Source: Halalkalibacter urbisdiaboli
GTDB taxonomy: Bacteria > Bacillota > Bacilli > Bacillales > Bacillaceae_D
Direction of reading: 5' to 3'
DNA: 64,000 nt
Assembly: GCF_002156385.1 (NCBI RefSeq)
Contig: NZ_MVJM01000001.1
Coordinates: 1 to 64,000, forward strand
Part shown: positions 16,266-24,931 of the stretch, in pieces
How the letters are laid out: every line of letters starts with the position of its first letter
How positions within the stretch are numbered: position 1 is the stretch's first letter
The notes under the pieces: model-generated
Seen by the model: the letters and a program-made list of their open reading frames with translations, nothing else
Told to the model about the DNA's origin: nothing
Database searches by the model: none
Position numbers and translations under genes: made by a program

Positions 16266-16556
16266 CCCTCTCTGTTAGAGGGCACTGAAAAAGGGTGGGT
16301 TTCCCTTTTTCAGTACCCTTTAAGTAATGTGCGGAGCCGTTGCCTGGTTTTGAAAGCCCTGCTATGAGTGGTTTTCTCATAGCAGGGCGAGCAACGTGTG
16401 GAGCCATTACTCCTTCTTTGAGTTACAAGAAGTAGTTTTTCAGTGGCCTCGCTATGAGTGGGTTTCTCTTAGCAGGCGAGCAACGTGTGAAGCCATTGCT
16501 ACTTCCTAGCGTGACTTTCAAGGGGTTTTTCAGTGGCTTCCTCTGTTAGGACCTGT
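16266..16556 (+). repeat. Compound extragenic repeat block (largest copy)
   Basis: About 290 bp without a supported gene. It holds the palindromic module GGGCACTGAAAAAGGG...CCCTTTTTCAGTACCC, then AAGTAATGTGCGGAGCCGTT, and two palindromes based on GCTATGAG...CTCATAGC. Two further cores of the type GAGCAACGTGTGGAGCCATT (about 16394 and 16480) follow, and a CTTTCAAGGGGTTTTTCAGTGG tail. Related copies lie at 8.1, 33.5, 47.5 and, more distantly, 21.0 and 51.2 kb. The tandem repetition inside one copy suggests local duplication. Confidence 0.7.
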
Positions 16557-16562
16557 TGGCTT

Positions 16563-16856
16563 TTAGATTTCAAAATCGACACCAATGCTATCAATTCTTC
16601 CAACTTCACGAATGTAAGCTGCAACAGCTTGGTGTTCAGCATTCGCGACATAAGCTTCAAGTGCTGCTTGGTCCTCAAAACGTACACTTAACACCACTTG
16701 ATACTCTTTGCTCTTTTCCGCAACATTTAGTCCGGCATGAATCTCAACGATACCAGAAAGATGATTCTTTAACGCTTTAAAGCGTTCTATAACTCCTTGT
16801 AATTGTTCAGCTGTGGTGCTTTCTGCAAATTTTACAAGGACAACACGATTGATCAT
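16563..16856 (-). CDS. Dabb-family (stress-responsive alpha/beta barrel) protein
   Basis: 97 residues matching the dimeric alpha/beta-barrel (Dabb) family: MINRVVLVKFAEST at the start, an YQVVLSVRFEDQAALEAYV strand-helix, and HQAVAAYIREVGRI with the conserved His. Dabb proteins are small and mostly uncharacterised; some act in stress response or aromatic metabolism. No partner gene is apparent, and the downstream side is the repeat block. Confidence 0.8.
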   Translation of the reverse strand: MINRVVLVKFAESTTAEQLQGVIERFKALKNHLSGIVEIHAGLNVAEKSKEYQVVLSVRFEDQAALEAYVANAEHQAVAAYIREVGRIDSIGVDFEI

Positions 16857-17020
16857 AATAGGGCCTCTTTTCTAGTGCAAATTTCCAACAATTTATTTTA
16901 ACTAACATTACTAGTTGATGCAACTCTCATAACCTCGGCTACTTGTGAAGTTGTTCTTCCGCAAAACCTAGTTTTGTAGTAGGATTAAGAGGTCTACCTA
17001 ATCGGAAAGGAATGTTGACC

Positions 17021-17836
17021 ATGACTTACAAAATGATTGTTCTCGATATGGATGATACCCTTTTACAAGATGACCATTCAATATCACAACGTACGATTGA
17101 AGCATTAATGTCTGCTCAAGAAAGAGGGGTAAAAGTAGTTTTAGCTTCTGGACGCCCGTCTTATGCGATGCATGACTATGCTGACCAGTTAAAATTAGCT
17201 GATTACGGAAGCTATATTCTCTCTTTTAATGGTGCAAAAATCATTAACTGCAAAACAAAGGAAGAAATCTTTGGCCAATCTTTACCACCAGAAACAGTTC
17301 ATCAATTAGTTGACTTAAGTCATCAAGAAAATGTTGGCATTCATACATATGTTGGAGATACAATCGTAACCGAGAAAGCCAATGAGTATTCAGATGTCGA
17401 GGCCCATCTAACTGGTTTACCTATTGTTATTGCCGACTTGAAAGAAGCCGTTACTGAGCCAGTGGTAAAGGTGTTAATGCTCGAAGCTCCTGAGCACCTA
17501 ATCCCAGTCGAAGAAAAACTTAAGCAGCAATTAGGAGAAGAACTTAGCATAATGCGGTCTAAACCTTTCTTTCTCGAATTTATGCCAGCAGGGGTTTCAA
17601 AAGGGACAAGTCTTGCCCATTTGATTGAACAGCTTGGCATTACACGCGAGGAAGTCATTGCTATGGGTGATAGCTACAATGACCTTGAAATGATTGAATT
17701 TGCAGGCTTAGGTATTGCTATGGGAAATGCTCCTGATGATATTAAAGAAAAAGCAGATTATGTCACAGATACGAATAAAAATGACGGTGTTGCCAAAGCA
17801 GTCGAAGAGTTTGTGTTACAGCCTGTCACTGAGTAA
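17021..17836 (+). CDS. Cof-type HAD-superfamily hydrolase (YwpJ-like)
   Basis: 271 residues. HAD motifs are VLDMDDTLLQDD, LASGRPSYAM, a central Lys, and AMGDSYNDLEMI, with a C2 cap. It is likely a phosphatase acting on sugar phosphates or related metabolites. GGAAAGGA lies about 8 bases before ATG 17021; an in-frame ATG at 17012 is inside the RBS spacing and is rejected. It differs clearly in sequence from the other HAD gene at 14936-15682. Confidence 0.87.
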   Translation: MTYKMIVLDMDDTLLQDDHSISQRTIEALMSAQERGVKVVLASGRPSYAMHDYADQLKLADYGSYILSFNGAKIINCKTKEEIFGQSLPPETVHQLVDLSHQENVGIHTYVGDTIVTEKANEYSDVEAHLTGLPIVIADLKEAVTEPVVKVLMLEAPEHLIPVEEKLKQQLGEELSIMRSKPFFLEFMPAGVSKGTSLAHLIEQLGITREEVIAMGDSYNDLEMIEFAGLGIAMGNAPDDIKEKADYVTDTNKNDGVAKAVEEFVLQPVTE

Positions 17837-17861
17837 AAAACAGCTTTATATACGAAAAAAA

Positions 17862-17908
17862 ACAGGGGCTGGGACAAAGGTGTCATTCCCTTTACCCCAA
17901 CCCCATTT
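17862..17908. terminator. Bidirectional terminator overlapping the histidine-kinase 3' end
   Basis: GGGGCTGGGACAAAGG pairs imperfectly with CCTTTACCCCAACCCC, flanked by A and T runs, between converging genes. The stem covers the last codons of the kinase gene. Confidence 0.6.
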
Positions 17909-19547
17909 CTGTTTTATGACGTAGGCTATGATTATTCTTCGGTAACATAATCGTCACCTCTGTCCCATACCCTGGGTTGCTCTTATAATGAATCGTACCA
18001 TCATGAGCTTGTACAATTTTAAAACTAACCGTAAGACCTAAGCCAGTCCCTTTTTCTTTTTGTGAATAAAACGGTTCCCCTAGCTTTTCCATTCGTTCTT
18101 TTGTCATTCCACAACCATCATCAATAATTTTTACAATGATATGCTCTTCGGATTTTGAGATTGAAACATGAATATGTGTTGCTTGGGCTTCAGTCGAATT
18201 TTTCATAATATTAATAAATAGCTGCTTTAACTGATTCGGCTCACAATCAAGTAAGGACGATTCTGCAACTTCTAAGGACTGCGTCACACCATGTAAATTC
18301 GCTTCTGACTCTAATAGTGTAAACACGTCATTCATAATGACGTTCATATCACATGTTGAAAATTGAACCTCCTGAGGACGAGCGAGTACTAATAATTCAC
18401 TTACGATAGCATTTATTCGCTCAAGTTCATCTAACATAATCCGATAGAAACGGTTCTTATCTTGGCTTTCTGATTGGAACATTTGCACAAATCCTTTTAA
18501 TGATGTTAACGGATTGCGAATTTCATGGGCAATCCCTGCCGCGAGTTCACCAATGACAGCTAACTTCTCCGTTTTCATGAGACGTTCTTCCGTATCAAGA
18601 ATTTGTGTTACGTCATTTGCATATCCAACAATTCCAATGATCTCTCCATCACTAATAATTGGAACAGCAGCACAATTTACAATAACCCGTTTTCCTTCTG
18701 CATGAATAACATGAATGTGGTCAATTTTTTGTGCATTTTTTTCTTGCAGAACTTTTTTAAACGAACAAATTGCCCGTTTTCTATCTCCTTCAAAGATAAA
18801 CGATAGGATTGACTTTCCAATACTCGCTACCTTACTATACCCTGTTAATGGTTCAAATTTCCGGTTTAAATCGGTAATATTCCCTTTTAAATCAATCATA
18901 AATACTAGTTCTGGATTATATTCAAATAAAGAACGATAGCGAATATTACTTTCCTTTAATTGTTGTTCTGCTAACTTTTTCTCCGTAATATCTCTACCAA
19001 TAACGACTAAACCCTTTCGTTCTCCGTTCTCATAAAATAAAGGTGTTTTAATCGTATCAAAGGTTTTTTCTTCTCCGTTCGGCAGAGGAATTACTTCCTC
19101 ACAATATGTTATTTTGCCGTTCATCCACGTCTCTTCATCGGACGTTTCACAATAGATAAGTGCTTCACGATAGAAATCTGTATATTCAGCGAGTTCAGAG
19201 TCTTTTTTTCCTCGATAATCGACCCCCTCTAATTGGAAGAGCTTTAAGCCAAAATTATTAGCTTCAATCCATCTCCCATCCCCATCTTTGAAATTCACAA
19301 AATCGACCATCGAATTAATGAGAGTTGAAAGCTTTTCTTTCTCTTGTTTAAGCAACTCAAACTCTTCTTTTTTAATTAATAAATAATAAATAAAGACCCC
19401 TGTTAATAAAACAAAGACAACCCCTTTTACTCTTTGTAGTAATATATACGTATCTAAATGCAAAAGAGAGAGGAGATAATCGGAACCTATGACCCAAATG
19501 GTGCTTACAATCAAATAGATGATTAAAATTCTTTTCTTTCGATTCAC
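17892..19547 (-). CDS. Membrane PAS-domain sensor histidine kinase (sporulation-kinase type)
   Basis: About 551 residues. Two membrane helices (IYLIVSTIWVIGSDYLL and GVVFVLLTGVFIYYLL) are followed by two PAS domains with PAC-like ends (VVIGRDITEKKLAEQQL; IVGYANDVTQI). Then come the dimerisation/phosphoacceptor segment AGIAHEIRNPLTSLKGFVQMF and an HATPase with NIMKNSTEA, DDGCGM and KGTGLGLTVS. The H-box is of the KinA-E/NtrB type, so phosphorelay input to Spo0F is plausible. There is no adjacent response regulator. The chosen GTG (19547) follows AAGGCGG by 8 bases; upstream ATG 19583 and TTG 19601 lack an RBS. Confidence 0.82.
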   Translation of the reverse strand: MNRKKRILIIYLIVSTIWVIGSDYLLSLLHLDTYILLQRVKGVVFVLLTGVFIYYLLIKKEEFELLKQEKEKLSTLINSMVDFVNFKDGDGRWIEANNFGLKLFQLEGVDYRGKKDSELAEYTDFYREALIYCETSDEETWMNGKITYCEEVIPLPNGEEKTFDTIKTPLFYENGERKGLVVIGRDITEKKLAEQQLKESNIRYRSLFEYNPELVFMIDLKGNITDLNRKFEPLTGYSKVASIGKSILSFIFEGDRKRAICSFKKVLQEKNAQKIDHIHVIHAEGKRVIVNCAAVPIISDGEIIGIVGYANDVTQILDTEERLMKTEKLAVIGELAAGIAHEIRNPLTSLKGFVQMFQSESQDKNRFYRIMLDELERINAIVSELLVLARPQEVQFSTCDMNVIMNDVFTLLESEANLHGVTQSLEVAESSLLDCEPNQLKQLFINIMKNSTEAQATHIHVSISKSEEHIIVKIIDDGCGMTKERMEKLGEPFYSQKEKGTGLGLTVSFKIVQAHDGTIHYKSNPGYGTEVTIMLPKNNHSLRHKTEMGLG

Positions 19548-19737
19548 CGAAAAAACCGCCTTTTCTACTCGAATCCAACGCATAAAATAGATTTCTTGCA
19601 AATTCTATTTTATCAAAATTAATAGAGAAAAAAGCGGTTTTATTAAATATTTTTCTAGATTATTTCATGAAGTTTCTTCCTTCAATATAAGACTGACGAT
19701 TCTGTTCTTATATAGAGAAAATTATAGTTCTTGCACA

Positions 19738-20436
19738 TCATTTTGTAGCTGTTATGACAACAGGAAACATTTTCTCGCGATAAGTTTGAACAATATCTCC
19801 ATGCTCTAGTACAGTGTCATGTAACTTCGGATGAATAGATGCGGATGGACTTATATCATTTATTATATCTTCTTGTACTTCTTTTGGTAAATACGGTTCA
19901 ATAATAATAGAGGAAAAGTTATTTTCAAATAGCTTCTGTTTCCATTGGTCGATTGTTAAAAATGATTGAAACCGATAGAAAGCCTTTATTTTTTCTTGGT
20001 CCGGCTTTGGTAAGCTTTCGTCATGTACCATCTCGACAGCTATTAATCTACCTTGTGGTTTTAACACACGCCAGTATTCTTTCAGCGAGTATCGGCTGTC
20101 CGTAAACGCAGTAACCGATTCAGATAATAGATAGTCGAACGAACAATCGGGAAAATCTAATGCTTCAGCATCACCGTAAACTACTTCAATTGGGTAATTT
20201 GCCAGTTTGAAACGCTGATTCGCTTTTTCGATCATCATAGGATGGATGTCACAAGCTTTAACATCACACTGATACTTTTCATATAAGTAATAAGCGCTTA
20301 GCCCTGTTCCACACCCGATATCAAGAATACTTGACGAAGATTGGATTTCCTCGTTATCAAGTAATTTCTTTGTTAAAAGTAAACCTCCTGGATGAGATCC
20401 CCCTACTCCGAATTCTGCTAGTGCATCAACATACAT
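19738..20436 (-). CDS. Class I SAM-dependent methyltransferase
   Basis: 232 residues. Motif I is ILDIGCGTGLSAYYL, followed by an acidic residue in KACDIHPMMIEKA, motif II YGDAEALDFPDCSFDYLLSES, and motif III LKPQGRLIAVEM. The first residues (MYVDALAEFGVGGSHPGG) precede the SAM-binding core. The substrate is unknown. GAGGGGATAAA precedes the ATG. It stands alone between the kinase and a divergent small gene. Confidence 0.85.
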   Translation of the reverse strand: MYVDALAEFGVGGSHPGGLLLTKKLLDNEEIQSSSSILDIGCGTGLSAYYLYEKYQCDVKACDIHPMMIEKANQRFKLANYPIEVVYGDAEALDFPDCSFDYLLSESVTAFTDSRYSLKEYWRVLKPQGRLIAVEMVHDESLPKPDQEKIKAFYRFQSFLTIDQWKQKLFENNFSSIIIEPYLPKEVQEDIINDISPSASIHPKLHDTVLEHGDIVQTYREKMFPVVITATK

Positions 20437-20614
20437 TTTATCCCCTCAAATCTTTTAGCATTCCATTTAGACTATGATTCATTTCTTCCTATCGGTCTAG
20501 GTCATAAGCCTTTTCTAGTAGCCAATTCCACGAACTACTTAGTACACCTGTCCGTTTCGGTTATTTCATTTCTACATATGATGCAATATAGCCTATTAAA
20601 AAGGAGTGAATAAG

Positions 20615-20887
20615 TTGTCTTTACACTATTATCATATTTGCCAAAAGTATCGTGGGCGTTTAGTGGAAATTAACACTGTTGATGGTCAAGTGCATCGTGG
20701 TGTCATTCAAAATGTAACAGATAGAGAAGTATATATTCAACCGGTTGGAGGTTACACAGGAAGTAGATTTGGAGGATTTAGCTATGGCTGGGGCTATCCA
20801 GGCTGGGGATTCGGAAGAGGATTCGCTGTTGGAATTGGATTAGGTGCAATTACTTCACTAGCACTTCTACCTTGGTTCTGGATTTAA
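20615..20887 (+). CDS. Small protein with Sm-like N-terminus, Gly/Trp-rich middle and C-terminal helix
   Basis: 90 residues. Residues about 8-42 (YRGRLVEINTVDGQVHRGVI then QNVTDREVYIQPV) look like a small Sm/LSM-type beta-barrel start. A GFSYGWGYPGWGFGRGFA low-complexity segment follows, then a hydrophobic stretch (AVGIGLGAITSLALLPWFW). The start is TTG 20615, 8 bases after AAGGAG (20601-20606); a GTG inside the RBS is rejected. A spore or envelope role is a guess from composition. No named family is recognised. Confidence 0.65.
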   Translation: MSLHYYHICQKYRGRLVEINTVDGQVHRGVIQNVTDREVYIQPVGGYTGSRFGGFSYGWGYPGWGFGRGFAVGIGLGAITSLALLPWFWI

Positions 20888-20921
20888 TGATCATTTTATT
20901 GCTTATTAACTAAAATAAAGG

Positions 20922-21068
20922 CTTTCTCAAAAATCGAAAATGGAATAGAAACTCCATACGCTACTCGTCCTACTATGCATACCAACTCATAGTAGGACGT
21001 ACAAAAGTAGCAATTTCGCATTGCTTCAAGGTTGTCCCAAAGGCACAATCGAGCTATTGGGACAACTT
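20922..21068. repeat. Composite extragenic palindromes (20.9-21.07 kb)
   Basis: Contains CGTCCTACTATG...CATAGTAGGACG, a GTAGCAATTTCGCATTGC core, and a terminator-like stem GTTGTCCCAA.../TTGGGACAAC (about 21033-21067). The stem would end transcription of the minus-strand GGDEF-EAL gene. The order of modules resembles the copy near 51.2 kb. Confidence 0.6.
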
Positions 21069-21076
21069 CTATTTAT

Positions 21077-23161
21077 TTAAGGAATAGCCGGTAAAGTTTT
21101 TTGGATAAGACACTGAACAAATTCTGGTTCTTTTAATGGTTTACTAAACAGAAAACCTTGAATAATCGGGCAGCCTTCTTGAACAAGAAAATCAAGTTGC
21201 TCCTGCGTTTCAACTCCTTCTGCTACAACTAACATATCGATACTATTTGCTAAAGAAAGCAAATACTTAATAATTTGTTTATTTCGGTTTTTTTCAAACA
21301 TTCCCGCGATAAACATTTTATCAATTTTCAAAATGTCGATATCATAATTAATTAATGATGTCAGTGATGAATAGCCTGTCCCAAAGTCATCAAGAGCAAA
21401 GCGAATACCAAATTCCTTTAGCTCTCTGATGACATTTTGAGATTGTTGTTCATTTAATAAAATCGAACGCTCTGTGATTTCCACACAAAGTAATGAAGGA
21501 TTCACATCATAATGAGAGACAATAGATTTAATGTGCTGAGAAATCCCAGGAACAACTAGCCTTTTCGGTGAAAGATTAACAGAAATCGGCACAACTTCAA
21601 GCCCTTGCTCCTTCCACCCTTTCAAGTCGGAACACACTTTATGGAACACCCAATCTCCAATTCCGGCGATTAACCCGTTTTCTTCTGCCAACGGAATAAA
21701 ACTCATCGGAGGAATTTCCCCTTTTTCTGGATGGTACCAGCGAATAAGTGCTTCTCCACCAACAATGTTGCCTGTTTTCGTATCAACTTTCGGTTGATAT
21801 TCTAAGAAGAATTCTTCGTTGCGGAGCGCTTTTCTTAGCTCTTTATCGGAGGCAAAATAGCGCGTAACCTTTCTATTCATTGCGGTTGAATAGATTTGGA
21901 AATTATTTTTCCCATTTTCTTTAGCGCGAGACAACGCCATATCTGCACTTTTTAATAACGGTTGCACAGACGTTCCATCATCAGGATAGAAACAAATGCC
22001 AATGCTCGCTGTCAAAGAAAGCTCCTGATTCTCAAAATGAATAGGTTCTTCAATGAGTGCAATGAGTTTCCTAGCAAAACAAATGACCTCATTTCGCTCC
22101 GTCATTCCCTCATGTATAATCGCGAATTCATCACTAGCTAGTCTCGCTAGAAAACAGGATGAATCAATGAACCGTTTTAGTCTAATCGACATTTCGACCA
22201 GCACCATATCGCCCATCTCATGACCTAAATAATCATTGATATATTTGAATCTATCCAAATCAAGATAAAACATGGCAAAAGAACGCTTTTCTCCGGCTGG
22301 ATTTTTCATTTTTTCCGCTAATCTTTTCATGAAAAAGCGACGGTTCGGTAAATCGGTTAAAGAATCATGATGCGACAAATACTTTATATTCATTGTCGAT
22401 TCAATCGGTTTTGATACATCTGCTACAATTCCAATCAAATGTGTAGCGCTTCCATTTTCGTCCGCAACAATTAACGTTTGATCATGGAGCCATTTCACCT
22501 CATTCTTCTTCGTGATAATCCGATATTGATGCGTAAGTTTCCCATTCCTTAACAATTTCTCACGTTTATAATCAACGTTCATGACATCGTCAGGATGAAT
22601 ACTTTTTTTCCATAAAAGTGGATCATGCCGAAACTCATCCAATGAATAGCCAAAAATATCTGTTACTCCGTTTGAAAGATACAAAATCGCACCAGATTGT
22701 GCATCCATTGCCCAAATTCCTGCACTTAAATTCTCAGTAATTGCTGAGATAATAGTATCAACATTTTTTATCCTTGTCTCGAATTGTCTGTAGCTCGTAA
22801 CGTCTTGAAAAGTACCAATCACTCGATGAACTTGTCCATCCTTATCTAACACTGCTTTTCCAGTTTGAATAACCGTTCGGTGACGATGAGCATTTGAAAC
22901 AATTTCGTATTCTATCGAAAAATCACGTTGATGAACTATACATTCTCTCAATGCCTTAAATACAATGTCAGCATATTCAGACTGGATTGTATTTAAAAAC
23001 TCCGTCAGCTGTGGTGGCTTCTCAGAGTAGTTAGAAAATAGTTCATACATTTCTTTAGACCAAAATGTGAACTGCAACGTACGATCAATCTCCCAGAAGC
23101 CTGTTGTTTGTTTTTCCAAAATACATTCTGTTTGAAAGATGCGTTCAAATTGATTTGTCAT
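21077..23161 (-). CDS. PAS-PAS-GGDEF-EAL protein, probable c-di-GMP phosphodiesterase
   Basis: 694 residues, soluble. Two PAS/PAC regions (about 15-130 and 140-265) are followed by a GGDEF domain (about 270-430) and an EAL domain (about 440-690). The GGDEF signature is degenerate (RLASDEF), so cyclase activity is doubtful, although GTP binding may persist. The EAL domain keeps its key motifs: GGEALIRW, SVNLSPKRL, EITERSIL, LDDFGTGYSSL, KIDKMF, VAEGVET. Hydrolysis of c-di-GMP is therefore expected. AAGGTGATAAA precedes the ATG. With the HD-GYP protein at 13.7 kb, the window holds two likely c-di-GMP-degrading enzymes. Confidence 0.88.
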   Translation of the reverse strand: MTNQFERIFQTECILEKQTTGFWEIDRTLQFTFWSKEMYELFSNYSEKPPQLTEFLNTIQSEYADIVFKALRECIVHQRDFSIEYEIVSNAHRHRTVIQTGKAVLDKDGQVHRVIGTFQDVTSYRQFETRIKNVDTIISAITENLSAGIWAMDAQSGAILYLSNGVTDIFGYSLDEFRHDPLLWKKSIHPDDVMNVDYKREKLLRNGKLTHQYRIITKKNEVKWLHDQTLIVADENGSATHLIGIVADVSKPIESTMNIKYLSHHDSLTDLPNRRFFMKRLAEKMKNPAGEKRSFAMFYLDLDRFKYINDYLGHEMGDMVLVEMSIRLKRFIDSSCFLARLASDEFAIIHEGMTERNEVICFARKLIALIEEPIHFENQELSLTASIGICFYPDDGTSVQPLLKSADMALSRAKENGKNNFQIYSTAMNRKVTRYFASDKELRKALRNEEFFLEYQPKVDTKTGNIVGGEALIRWYHPEKGEIPPMSFIPLAEENGLIAGIGDWVFHKVCSDLKGWKEQGLEVVPISVNLSPKRLVVPGISQHIKSIVSHYDVNPSLLCVEITERSILLNEQQSQNVIRELKEFGIRFALDDFGTGYSSLTSLINYDIDILKIDKMFIAGMFEKNRNKQIIKYLLSLANSIDMLVVAEGVETQEQLDFLVQEGCPIIQGFLFSKPLKEPEFVQCLIQKTLPAIP

Positions 23162-23335
23162 TTTATCACCTTATATATCCGGATAAAAAACAGTGACACT
23201 CTAATTCATTTCTCTTAAAAAAATCAGTGTAATTAGAGACTCCTAAAAAGCCCTTTTAATCAAACGAAGTTAACTTAGCTCTATTGTACCATTTTTAGCG
23301 AATTTTTAAATAAATATATTTAGAATTGTTCAAAT

Positions 23336-23363
23336 TTTAAAAAGCCTAACAAATAGTTAGGCC
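23336..23363 (-). terminator. Terminator overlapping the stop of the erythromycin-esterase-family gene
   Basis: On the minus strand, GCCTAAC-TATTT-GTTAGGC is followed by TTTTTAAAATTT. The stem begins within the last codons. Confidence 0.8.
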
Positions 23364-24628
23364 CGAATTTCTTTTACATTTAATGGATGTAGTGCATGCG
23401 TTTGTTCGAAATGTAAAAACGCATCATAGCGCCTCGCTATTTTTGTAGGAACATAATTTCCATAATGCTCATAGCGAGGATTATAACTTACACCGATGGC
23501 ACGGTGACCAATTGTATGTTCAAATACAGGACGGTTCATTTCATGAAACAGGATATATTTATTGAAGGCACCCGCTTCATGTAAGTACTCTTCCCAGCTT
23601 CCTGACCGACCTTTAGGTACTTGCATCACCTGCGCTTTTTCACCCCAACGGTCCGCAGCGATAACAGTTCCTTCAAATGTCCCGAAGCCAACTGCATAAA
23701 CGTTCTCTACACCGTACTTTTCTCGCGTAAGCTGACCGACGTTTACTAAGCCTTCCTCAGCCATGTCAGTTGCACGAGCATCACCAATATGTGTGTTATG
23801 CTCCCAAATGACTCCCTTTGAATCCGGTCCATAATAATCAGCGATAAAATCAAGCGCAGCAACCATATGGCGGTCACGAATATTCCATGATTCATTATCG
23901 TTTGTAATCATCGTCCGACAATACGCCTCAGCATTTTTCGCGACAAGCGCATTCACTGCTACATTTAAGGAAGCTTCATCGTCATCCTCGTAGAATTCCC
24001 TTGATTCATATAGCTGCCTCAGCATCTCCATTAACTCATTAATACAGTCTTCACCGTATAATGCTGCGGAAACGCCGTAAGATTGGGCGTCACGATGAAA
24101 TGGTTCAAAGCATGAAAACGCCTTTTTTGCATGTGATGCTGCTGGTGAGTTTGTTTTATCTAAATGAGCAATAACGGCCTCCATAGACTCCCACAGACTA
24201 TATACGTCAATCCCGTAAAATCCGACTTTGTCCTTCGGTGCTTTATCGTCATTATAGTCCTTTAACCAAGCAATTAAATCAATCATCTCCTCATTCGCCC
24301 ACATCCATGTTGGCCAACGATTAAACGCGTTTAAAACATCTATAGGGCCTTTTTTATTGCTATACCCTTTTATGTAACGGTTGATTTCGTAACAAGAAGG
24401 CCAATCTCCTTCTACGGCAAGGAATGAAAATCCTTTCTTTTCAATGAGCCATTTTGACATCTCCGCTCGTGTTTTATAATACTCCGACGTACCATGAGAG
24501 GCTTCTCCAAGTAATGCGAATCTTGCCTTACTTGCCTCTTCAAGCAATGGTTCCATGTCCTCAAGCTTATCAAAACGAATCGCATTCTCTTTAATTGAAC
24601 GAATAAATTCTTGTTCGTCCTTTAACAC
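23357..24628 (-). CDS. Erythromycin esterase family protein
   Basis: About 423 residues. The family's catalytic region GEASHGTSEYY (Glu and His) is near residue 45, followed by AVEGDWPSCYEINRYI, GFYGIDVYSLWESM, EHNTHIGDARAT and VGFGTFEGTVIAADRWG. EreA/EreB hydrolyse macrolide lactones, but most chromosomal Bacillus members have unknown substrates. The GTG at 24628 is 6 bases after AGGTAGGTG and is preferred over GTG 24637, which lies inside that motif. A decayed gene lies immediately upstream. Confidence 0.85.
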   Translation of the reverse strand: MLKDEQEFIRSIKENAIRFDKLEDMEPLLEEASKARFALLGEASHGTSEYYKTRAEMSKWLIEKKGFSFLAVEGDWPSCYEINRYIKGYSNKKGPIDVLNAFNRWPTWMWANEEMIDLIAWLKDYNDDKAPKDKVGFYGIDVYSLWESMEAVIAHLDKTNSPAASHAKKAFSCFEPFHRDAQSYGVSAALYGEDCINELMEMLRQLYESREFYEDDDEASLNVAVNALVAKNAEAYCRTMITNDNESWNIRDRHMVAALDFIADYYGPDSKGVIWEHNTHIGDARATDMAEEGLVNVGQLTREKYGVENVYAVGFGTFEGTVIAADRWGEKAQVMQVPKGRSGSWEEYLHEAGAFNKYILFHEMNRPVFEHTIGHRAIGVSYNPRYEHYGNYVPTKIARRYDAFLHFEQTHALHPLNVKEIRA

Positions 24629-24649
24629 GTTTATCACCTACCTTGCCTC

Positions 24650-24931
24650 TAGTATGTCCATGTATTTGAAAATTAAAGAAGAGAGTATCCCAACAGGTTT
24701 TACCCTTTTGATTTGAGATCCCACATTCTCTTGACCGTTTATGAGGAACACGATCGATTAATTCATCCTTTAAACCTCCCCACACCTCATACGCCCAATT
24801 CACGGGGTTTTCGATTACTTCAATCACATTTTTAAAAGCTTCATATTGAACCTCTTTATCTTTGGAATCTAGATTGTTAAAATAGATTGGATTCTTTCGT
24901 CCAATTCATCCATCTCCTTAATCGCTTTCAT
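24650..24931 (-). pseudogene. Decayed HEAT-repeat-like gene, formerly coupled to the flavoprotein gene
   Basis: The ATG at 24931 overlaps the stop of the upstream flavoprotein gene (ATGA), typical of coupling. The frame MKAIKEMDELDERIQSI meets a stop after 20 codons. The next frame continues sensibly (NNLDSKDKEVQYEAFKNVIE, then NPVNWAYEVWGGLKDELI), and a further shift is likely before the end. The sequence recalls Bacillus HEAT-like proteins of the type KDK..RYEAF...WAYEVWDEL, from memory only. I infer a frameshifted, shortened remnant. Confidence 0.45.

Noticed and set aside
16266-16556. CRISPR array
   Set aside because: The repeated cores are unevenly spaced, palindromic and variable, with no constant repeat-spacer pattern and no cas genes nearby.
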